From an uncultured Flavobacteriaceae bacterium (lineage in GTDB: Bacteria; Bacteroidota; Bacteroidia; Flavobacteriales; Flavobacteriaceae), in the NCBI GenBank assembly GCA_947500435.1, contig CANMRV010000012.1:1-54238 (forward strand): DNA of 54,238 bases, read 5' to 3'. The notes under the pieces were generated by a model. It saw only the letters and a list, made by a program, of their open reading frames with translations. It searched no databases and was not told the DNA's origin. Every line of letters starts with the position of its first letter. Position 1 is the stretch's first letter. Shown here in pieces: positions 34,893-41,295 of this stretch. The position numbers and the translations under genes were made by a program.

Positions 34893-34961
34893 CAAATATA
34901 ATATGGTTTGCAATCCTATTTGATTGAGAAAAGGTCGGTAACCATTTTCTGTAGACGAGTG
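34893..34961 (-). promoter_or_regulatory. Shared-layout promoter of the 36-residue peptide
   Basis: Minus strand: site 1 CACTCGTCTACAG (34949-34961), site 2 TACCGACCTTTTC (34928-34940), perfect -7 element TATATTTG (34893-34900) beginning 54 bp after the central C of site 1. The leader to the ATG is about 37 nt. Confidence 0.65.
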
Positions 34962-34984
34962 GCATTAAACTAGGGAAGAAGGTT

Positions 34985-35695
34985 TTACAAAAGATTTAAT
35001 CTACGCATTAACTCGGGTCGATTGGAACGACTGATGGGAATTACGTTCTTTTCAATAAGCACGCTATTATCCTCTATATCGATAATTTTAGTAAAATTGA
35101 TGATATAAGAACGATGAATCTGTAGAAACAACTTTTCAGGAAGTTTCTCCTTAATCTTCTTTAAGGTAGTATGTACGCGATAGTCTTCCTTCTCAGTTTT
35201 TATTTCTATATAATCACCCTTAGCCTCAACGACCATTATTTCATTCAGCTTTAATTTAATAAGTCGTCTATCAATGTTGATGTACAAATCTTCATTTGCC
35301 CCTGACGAAGAAACCTCACCCGTCTTATTTTTAGGCCGTTGGGTAAATGAATTTTTAATTTTTTGCAGACATTTTTCAAAACGTTCAGTTGTTATAGGCT
35401 TTACCAAATAATCTACAATTGCCTCGTATTCGTAAGCAGCTATTGCGAATTCCGTATCAGAAGTTGTCATGACAATTTTTGGTGGATTCTTTAGTGTTTG
35501 CACAAAATCTACACCACTGAAGCCAGGCATATGAATGTCTAGGAAAACAACATCGATATCTTGATGGTTCAAGAATTTAATTGCCTCAATAGCATTATCA
35601 AACTCTTCAATTACATCCAAGTCTGACACTTTGGAACATAGCTGATTTACAATCGCTCTGGCAGCAGCTTCGTCATCAATAATGATACAATTCAT
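34985..35695 (-). CDS. LytTR-family response regulator
   Basis: 236 residues. REC domain (1-120): IIIDDEAAAR, phosphoacceptor Asp53 (FLDIHMPGFSG), VMTTSD, and the Lys in YLVKPI. LytTR DNA-binding domain (about 135-236): LYINIDRRLIKLKLNEI, VEAKGDYIEI, IHRSYIINFTKI and VIPISRSNRPEL. LytTR regulators bind two direct half-sites about one or two helical turns apart. The 21-bp paired sites found at six promoters of the locus fit that mode, so it is the best candidate for their regulator. It ends the five-gene signalling unit; its start is directly after the HPt stop. Confidence 0.92.
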   Translation of the reverse strand: MNCIIIDDEAAARAIVNQLCSKVSDLDVIEEFDNAIEAIKFLNHQDIDVVFLDIHMPGFSGVDFVQTLKNPPKIVMTTSDTEFAIAAYEYEAIVDYLVKPITTERFEKCLQKIKNSFTQRPKNKTGEVSSSGANEDLYINIDRRLIKLKLNEIMVVEAKGDYIEIKTEKEDYRVHTTLKKIKEKLPEKLFLQIHRSYIINFTKIIDIEDNSVLIEKNVIPISRSNRPELMRRLNLL

Positions 35696-36016
35696 CTATA
35701 GGGAGTTTAAGTAGTCTTTTACTTGATTTAAAACAACACGTAAATTATCATCTTTTTGCTTATTACCCGATCTAAGTTCTTCTTCATATACCACAGCAAG
35801 CCTATAAGCATTGGGTAAGCATAAGATATTAAATTTATGTTTGAGTTTATGAACTATTTCAGCCGCCATCTCTAACTCATCATTTTCAATATGGTAATAG
35901 TAAGTCTGGGATTCCTCAGGGAATTCATCCTTTAAAATACGCATGAACTTCTGTTCAAATTCGGCATCATCTCCTGATAGTTCTTTGATATAACTTAGAT
36001 TTGGATGTTCTTGCAT
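35696..36016 (-). CDS. HPt phosphotransfer protein
   Basis: 106 residues, all helical. The phosphorylatable His56 stands in AAEIVHKLKHKFNIL, matching the HPt motif H-x-L-K, though the usual Gly after it is His. HPt proteins carry phosphate between receiver domains. With the separate REC protein at 38596, the kinase next to it, and the LytTR regulator and REC-GT2 proteins as receivers, a His-Asp-His-Asp relay is possible within this locus. Confidence 0.85.
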   Translation of the reverse strand: MQEHPNLSYIKELSGDDAEFEQKFMRILKDEFPEESQTYYYHIENDELEMAAEIVHKLKHKFNILCLPNAYRLAVVYEEELRSGNKQKDDNLRVVLNQVKDYLNSL

Positions 36017-36017
36017 A

Positions 36018-37985
36018 TTATTTTTTTATGGTGAAATGAAAAGTAGTTCCTACGCCTACTTCACTATCCAACCAGATTCGCCCCTGATATAAATCAATTA
36101 TTTTTTTTACGATGGAAAGCCCAATCCCGGTTGAACGTTCATTATGGCCAATGGATTGAAATATTTTAAAAATTTTCTCATGATACTCTTTAGGTATTCC
36201 AACACCATTATCCTTGATGCTAAATTGCCAATTCGTCTTATTATCTAAACAGTCTATTTCGACGAGTCCTTCCGAACGCTCAATATTAACAACAGCATTA
36301 CTCATTAGGTTTTGAAACAATTGTTGAATCTTGGTCTTGTCAACTCTAATTTTGGGCAACGAATTCATTATTACAATATTCACGTGATCAGGAACATAAA
36401 TTATTTCCCGTATTTCATTGATTACTTCGTTTAAATCTACCAATGAATTGTCTAAAGTGGCGTCGGTAATACTTGAATACTTGAGGATGCCATCAATTAA
36501 GCGGTCCATGCCTTCTATTTTTTCTTGAATTTGCTGCAAGTTAAATTTTCCATTTTCATCCAATTTATCATGATAGTCCTCTAGAAGCCAACTAGATAAA
36601 GCACTAATGCTTCTTAAAGGTGATTTAAGGTCATGAGAGACAATATGGGCATATTCCTTTAAACCGTCATTGCTTTTTTCAAGGTCTTTAAGAAGTTTCT
36701 CTTTCTGAATTTCCAAAAGTTTTTGATTTGTAATATCCAAATGGATTCCTATAGACCCAACTACACTTTTTGTATGGTCATATCTTGGAGCTCCACTTAC
36801 CAACCAGTGCAAAACCTCCCCTTTTTTATTTAGTACCTCAACTTCATAAGAATCAGACTCACCCGACATTCGCAAATCTCTTTTTGCGTCTATGATAGTT
36901 TTGTCTTTAAGCTTTAAAATATCAGAGGCTTTATTTCCAACCAATTCTTCCTCTTCAAAACCACTCATTTTACAAAAACTATGATTCACCAGTTGAATTG
37001 TGTCACGGTTATCGACCTCTATTAGGCCTAGGTTCATATTGGCGATTATACTGCTATATTTTTCCCTCTCCGTTTTTAGTCTTTCTTCTGCTTCCCGTTT
37101 TTTGGTTATATCCTCGATTAAAGCCACTTGATACTCAACCTTACCTTTTTCGTCCTTAACTGCACTTACAAGGGTTTTAGCAAGTAGAAAACCTCCTGCT
37201 TTCTTATAATATCTTTTAATAATCGAAAACTTATCCACTTCCCCATTATTCATCTTATGAATTAAATTTTGGGAATCATCTGTATCTTCAGGAGCAGAGA
37301 TATCTTTTACATGCAATTGTTTCAATTCCGCTTCGGAGTAACCTAATAGATGAGCAAAAGTGGCATTGGTTTTAACAATTTTTCCCTCATCAGTAAGTAC
37401 GATACCTAATGGGGAATTTTCAACAATAATATCCAATTGCTTTTTCTGTTCAGAAAGCAATTGTTTTATTTCCATTTCATGGGTAATATCGCGCACAATA
37501 CCTTGGGCCGCTATAGGTTTTCTTTCAGTATTGTAAATAAGACTACTATTTATCAAAATCCATTTGACACTATTGTCTTTGGTAAATATTTTGGCGCGGT
37601 AATTCTTGAGAGTACCTACTTCGATAAGTGATTTAAATGATTGCGCTGTGTAGGCTATGAAATCAGGGTGCACAATTTTGGCTAAATTTAGGCTTTCCCG
37701 TGTATGATCATATCCCAGAAATTCCTTTGCCGAGGTATTCATATTGATGACATTAAACTTCAGGTCCATCACCACATATGGGTCAATAATGTTGATGAAT
37801 ACACCATCAAGCTCAGATGTCTTCTCACTTAACAGGTTTTCCAATTTACTGTTGGTTTCCTGTAAATGATGAGTCACATCATAAAGTTCTTTCGACTTCT
37901 CCTCTAAAATATGCTCTGCCTGTTGACGGGCTTTTTTTTGCCTTTCAAGAGCTTTCTTTAGAAGTAATACCTCTTTACTATCCAT
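36018..37985 (-). CDS. PAS-domain sensor histidine kinase (cytoplasmic)
   Basis: 655 residues from the ATG at 37985, which overlaps the H-NOX stop by 8 bp. There is no membrane segment. An N-terminal coiled coil (about 5-55) is followed by three PAS domains (about 60-170, 185-300, 310-420; YRAKIFTKDNSVKWI, GEVLHWLVSG). HisKA has the phospho-His in IVSHDLKSPLRSISAL, and the ATPase part shows NLMSNAV, DNGVGI and STGIGLSIVKK. No receiver is attached. It is probably controlled by the H-NOX protein encoded directly before it, as in H-NOX/HnoK pairs of other bacteria. Confidence 0.92.
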   Translation of the reverse strand: MDSKEVLLLKKALERQKKARQQAEHILEEKSKELYDVTHHLQETNSKLENLLSEKTSELDGVFINIIDPYVVMDLKFNVINMNTSAKEFLGYDHTRESLNLAKIVHPDFIAYTAQSFKSLIEVGTLKNYRAKIFTKDNSVKWILINSSLIYNTERKPIAAQGIVRDITHEMEIKQLLSEQKKQLDIIVENSPLGIVLTDEGKIVKTNATFAHLLGYSEAELKQLHVKDISAPEDTDDSQNLIHKMNNGEVDKFSIIKRYYKKAGGFLLAKTLVSAVKDEKGKVEYQVALIEDITKKREAEERLKTEREKYSSIIANMNLGLIEVDNRDTIQLVNHSFCKMSGFEEEELVGNKASDILKLKDKTIIDAKRDLRMSGESDSYEVEVLNKKGEVLHWLVSGAPRYDHTKSVVGSIGIHLDITNQKLLEIQKEKLLKDLEKSNDGLKEYAHIVSHDLKSPLRSISALSSWLLEDYHDKLDENGKFNLQQIQEKIEGMDRLIDGILKYSSITDATLDNSLVDLNEVINEIREIIYVPDHVNIVIMNSLPKIRVDKTKIQQLFQNLMSNAVVNIERSEGLVEIDCLDNKTNWQFSIKDNGVGIPKEYHEKIFKIFQSIGHNERSTGIGLSIVKKIIDLYQGRIWLDSEVGVGTTFHFTIKK

Positions 37986-38520
37986 TTTGGACAATATCAA
38001 ATTTTACTTCCGTACCATCTTCCTTGAGTAATTCATAGGTGATATCAGCTTTACCGTTGAAATGTTCAAAAGACTTCTCCATTAAACCATGGGCCAGCCT
38101 GTAAAGACCTCTAGATGAAGAATATATCATAGAGATAGAGGTCTCCGTTTTTTCCAAAATTTTAAAGGTGGGTAACTCAGCATCAGGGTACAATTTTTTT
38201 ACATGTACATGTATATGATCTTCGATGGAGTATAATAGTAATATTGGAGACTGATAACTCTGTATTACTTCGGGATGAGCTTTTCCTAAACTGGTAAAAA
38301 GGTACAACCCGAATGTATAGATTAAGTCTCCTACAGGTACTTTCACTTCTTCACTAAGGCCAGTAATTAGACTTACCATCTCATTGAAATCGTAGGTGCC
38401 GACCGAAGTATAAATGCCTTCCGAAGCTAAATTGGAACTCTCAATGATGTTATCAACTGTTTCCAATCCAAACTTGGATTCCACCATCTCTAAAAACTCT
38501 GTAAAAACTATTCCTTTCAT
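37978..38520 (-). CDS. H-NOX heme nitric-oxide sensor
   Basis: 180 residues, the standard length. The N-terminus MKGIVFTEFLEMVE is typical. The heme region DHIHVHVKKLYPDAELPTF holds the proximal His (His104 by position, His102 possible), and the porphyrin-propionate motif Y-x-S-x-R is Y133-S-S-S-R137. H-NOX proteins bind NO (some also O2) and regulate a neighbouring kinase or cyclase. The overlap with the kinase gene makes that partner very likely. A possible internal promoter (TACTTTTA at 38538-38545) lies in the 75-bp gap to the REC gene. Confidence 0.93.
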   Translation of the reverse strand: MKGIVFTEFLEMVESKFGLETVDNIIESSNLASEGIYTSVGTYDFNEMVSLITGLSEEVKVPVGDLIYTFGLYLFTSLGKAHPEVIQSYQSPILLLYSIEDHIHVHVKKLYPDAELPTFKILEKTETSISMIYSSSRGLYRLAHGLMEKSFEHFNGKADITYELLKEDGTEVKFDIVQNG

Positions 38521-38595
38521 TGGTATTTGATTTATATTAAAAGTAGGAAAATCAATACTCTAAAAAGAAAAAATGTTGTGAAATGCAGTTTTTTG

Positions 38596-38997
38596 TTAGC
38601 CTCTCACCAGTTCGTTGACTTCCCAATAAGCAAGGACCTTTGAAAGCTTATCTTGATAATCCTCATACTTCAAGGGTTTTATAATATAGCCCGCGATTCC
38701 AACTTTGTAGCATTCAAGTAAATCCACCCTATTTTCAGATGTTGTGAGAATAACTGTAGGCAAGTATTTTAATACATCATCCTCTTTTAAAATTTTTAAA
38801 AACTCAATACCACTCATTCGAGGCATATTTAAATCCAACAAAATTATATCAGGTATTTGCTCACCAGACCGAAGTATTTCAAGTGCCTGTTCTCCATTTT
38901 TTGCTTCAGTAATCTTATGATTCAACGCAAGTTTAGTTACTGTGCGCTGGAGTTTCATTATTTCTATGTTGTCGTCCTCAATCAGCAATATGTTCAT
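38596..38997 (-). CDS. Single-domain response regulator (REC)
   Basis: 133 residues consisting of a receiver only: LIEDDN, phosphoacceptor Asp55 (ILLDLNMPRMSG), TTSEN and KPLKYED. Without an output domain it could be the intermediate receiver between kinase and HPt, or a phosphate sink. It is the first gene of the signalling unit, which carries the clearest paired 21-bp repeats of the shared promoter set. Confidence 0.92.
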   Translation of the reverse strand: MNILLIEDDNIEIMKLQRTVTKLALNHKITEAKNGEQALEILRSGEQIPDIILLDLNMPRMSGIEFLKILKEDDVLKYLPTVILTTSENRVDLLECYKVGIAGYIIKPLKYEDYQDKLSKVLAYWEVNELVRG

Positions 38998-39046
38998 TAG
39001 TCTGATAATTTAAATTGTGGTTCACAAAAGTCGTCAATTCTCTTAT

Positions 39047-39118
39047 CAAAAGTAGAAGAATGTAGCTCAATACAAATTATGTGTCGATGAATGAAGGTTA
39101 AGTGTCGGTGAGTGAAGA
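39047..39118 (-). promoter_or_regulatory. Promoter of the signalling operon with tandem 21-bp repeats
   Basis: On the plus strand two 21-bp units stand head to tail (39077-39097 and 39098-39118) and agree at 17 of 21 positions; both hold GTGTCGrTGArTGAAG. Read on the minus strand, site 1 is CACTCACCGACAC (39102-39114) and site 2 CATTCATCGACAC (39081-39093). The perfect -7 element TACTTTTG (39047-39054) begins 53 bp after the central C of site 1. This is the clearest example of the common layout and suggests autoregulation of the signalling operon. Confidence 0.7.
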
Positions 39119-39194
39119 TTGAAGGCAGATTATTTTTCTTACACGAAGAACAATTTGAAAACAAAATACTGAAGAGCAAAAGAACCCGATATTT

Positions 39195-39458
39195 CTAGAT
39201 TCGCTTCCTTAGCGCTATTTCAAACGCAGAGCGCACGGGTTTGGTATTATTTTCAATTAAGGTATAAGAAAAATGATAGCCCTCCCTGAAAACAATCATT
39301 TTATAAATGTCCTCTTCACAATTAATATCCAAACTAAAAGCTTAATTGGGGTCTGAAAAAGTTTCAAGAACCTTTTTATTTTTAATGCAAAATATCGTCA
39401 CTTTAGCGTTCTCCAGGGGCATTCCGGATTCCGAATCAAAAATAATACCATCAAGCAT
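39195..39458 (-). pseudogene. Remnant of OmpA-type protein (carboxypeptidase-regulatory-like segment)
   Basis: Reading the minus strand from 39458 gives MLDGIIFDSESGMPLENAK, then VTIFCIKNKKVLETFSDPN, a TAA stop where Gly is usual, then AFSLDINCEEDIYKMIVF and further coding-like sequence to a TAG at 39195. This is the pattern of the carboxypeptidase-regulatory-like domain found in OmpA-family proteins of Bacteroidota. The part upstream to about 39490 also looks coding in the same frame, but no start, barrel or OmpA part is present. It is a broken leftover, not an active gene. Confidence 0.65.
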
Positions 39459-39489
39459 TTGGTTAAATGTATTTTTATTAAAACTCGGG

Positions 39490-39853
39490 AAACTAATCTA
39501 AGTATTCAAAAGTTATATAAGCGGGAATGTCCTATGTTTTGTTTAACGTTACAGATTTTTCATTTTTTATGAAATCTCAATTTTGGTGTTATAATAATTA
39601 GATTAATTTTATTTAGATAAGGAGGATATTCTGATTTTTGATGTAAGTGAAATAGAAATTGCTTTGTTTGAGAACAGCATAATAAGTACATTTTGCTTTT
39701 TTAATCTTCCTATATCCGGCTTTTCTATTAGCAAAATAACTCTGTTGAAATCTGTCTACAACGACTAAATTCACACCTAATAACATCTAAATAATACAAG
39801 TACTTAAATGGATTTAGTAACTTATACCATCCTTAAACAATCAATAATCTATT
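39490..39853. other. Gene-free upstream region of oxidoreductase gene
   Basis: About 360 bp A/T-rich sequence between the pseudogene remnant and the Gfo/Idh/MocA gene. No ORF, tRNA or strong hairpin is visible. It should hold the promoter of the plus-strand unit at 39854. Confidence 0.4.
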
Positions 39854-41230
39854 ATGGAAACCAGAACATTTTATATCGACCGTAGAAAATTTATAAAAAG
39901 TACTTCCGCCGCTCTAGTTCTAAGCTCAATGGGTGCTTACGGATTCGAATCTGTCTATCGTGATAAACCTTGGCGGGTTGGCCTCATTGGTTGTGGATGG
40001 TATGGTACCAGTGATTTGTTTAAGTTGATTCAAGTGACGGATGTCGACGTCATTGCTGTTTGTGATGTAGACAGGAATTTCATGGATGACACCGCAACTC
40101 AAGTTGCCCAGCGTCAAAAGTCTGGAAAAAAACCAAAAATGTATGGGGATTATAAAAAACTCTTAGCGGAGAGCAAATTGGATATCGTTCTTATCGGCTC
40201 GCCTGATCATTGGCATGCCCTACAATGTATTGATGCTCTAAAAGCCGGGTGCCATGTCTATGTTCAAAAACCCATAAGTGTAGATGTAATAGAAGGAGAA
40301 GCAATGGTAGCAGCCGCACGGAAGTATAACAAAGTGGTGCAAGTAGGTACACAACGTAAAAGTACCCCACACCTCATTGATGCGAAAAAGACGATTGTAG
40401 ATGCCGGACTTTTAGGGAAAATCAAGCACGTTGAAATGTGCTGTTACTTTCATATGCGGGCTAATGACAATCCACCCTTGCAGGAAGTACCCGATTTCTT
40501 GGATTATGAAATGTGGACGGGTCCAGCTCCATTACGACCTTATGATGGACTTCCCCATCGAAGATGGTGGCGAACTTTTATGGAATATGGAAACGGAATA
40601 ACTGGAGATATGTGTGTTCACATGTACGATACTGTTCGTTGGATGTTGCAACTAGGTTGGCCTAAAAAAATAACAGCCACTGGTGGAATTTATGTTCAGA
40701 CCGAAGGCAAATCGAACATTGCGGATACGCAAACAGCTATTTTCGAACATGATGAGCTCAACTGCGTTTGGCAACATCGCACATGGGGAACTCCTGCTGA
40801 CCCAGAATATCCATGGTCTTTTAAATTATATGGTGAGAAAGGCACATTATCAGGAAGTACGATGCAGGCTGATTTTGTTCCGTATGACAAAGATGTTGAA
40901 CCTATTCATTTTGAGGTCCTTTATGAAAAGGAAAAATATCCAGAAGATCTAGTTGAAAAGGATAATGAATTAAATGCTGCTCCTGCTACACGGCGACATA
41001 TGTTAGATTTTCTGAACGCAATAAATAATAATACAAGACCGATTGCAGATATTGAAGAAGGTCACATTTCAACAGCAAGCTGCATTTTGGCCAATTTGTC
41101 TATGGATTTAGGTCGTGCCCTGGTTTACGATCCAACTACTAGAACAGTGGTCGATGACCCGGAGGCAACAAAATTATTGCAAAGAACCTATCGGGAAGGT
41201 TATGAGCACCCATACCCTAACAAGGTCTGA
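39854..41230 (+). CDS. Tat-exported Gfo/Idh/MocA-family oxidoreductase
   Basis: 458 residues. The N-terminus has a twin-arginine motif (DRRKFIKSTSAALVLSS), so the folded NAD(P)-containing enzyme would be sent to the periplasm. Rossmann motif VGLIGCGWYGTSDL and catalytic EKP-like VYVQKPISVD (Lys-Pro kept) are followed by the alpha/beta domain with GTQRKSTPHL, HRRWWRTFMEYGNGITGDMCVHMYD. Family members oxidise or reduce sugars, and some work on glycosides via tightly bound NAD. This could connect with the 3-keto-type enzymes at 12873-18674 and 52788. The next gene follows after 65 bp. Confidence 0.87.
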   Translation: METRTFYIDRRKFIKSTSAALVLSSMGAYGFESVYRDKPWRVGLIGCGWYGTSDLFKLIQVTDVDVIAVCDVDRNFMDDTATQVAQRQKSGKKPKMYGDYKKLLAESKLDIVLIGSPDHWHALQCIDALKAGCHVYVQKPISVDVIEGEAMVAAARKYNKVVQVGTQRKSTPHLIDAKKTIVDAGLLGKIKHVEMCCYFHMRANDNPPLQEVPDFLDYEMWTGPAPLRPYDGLPHRRWWRTFMEYGNGITGDMCVHMYDTVRWMLQLGWPKKITATGGIYVQTEGKSNIADTQTAIFEHDELNCVWQHRTWGTPADPEYPWSFKLYGEKGTLSGSTMQADFVPYDKDVEPIHFEVLYEKEKYPEDLVEKDNELNAAPATRRHMLDFLNAINNNTRPIADIEEGHISTASCILANLSMDLGRALVYDPTTRTVVDDPEATKLLQRTYREGYEHPYPNKV

Positions 41231-41295
41231 ACCTTTCTTCAAATTATGGTCTTTAAGCAAATTCTGTCCGTCCCATTGATTTTATAGAGAAAGTT

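Noticed and set aside
34647..34901. 84-codon plus-strand ORF
   Set aside because: Runs antisense through the 36-residue peptide and its promoter, with no coding character.
38538..38608. Seventh shared-layout promoter before the H-NOX gene
   Set aside because: A good site 2 (CATTTCACAACAT) and TACTTTTA fit the spacing, but site 1 is poor (core CTAACA) and the gene is already inside the operon; kept only as a remark.
38997..39179. 60-codon minus-strand ORF upstream of the REC gene
   Set aside because: It covers the tandem 21-bp repeats and the promoter; its His repeats are translations of those repeats.
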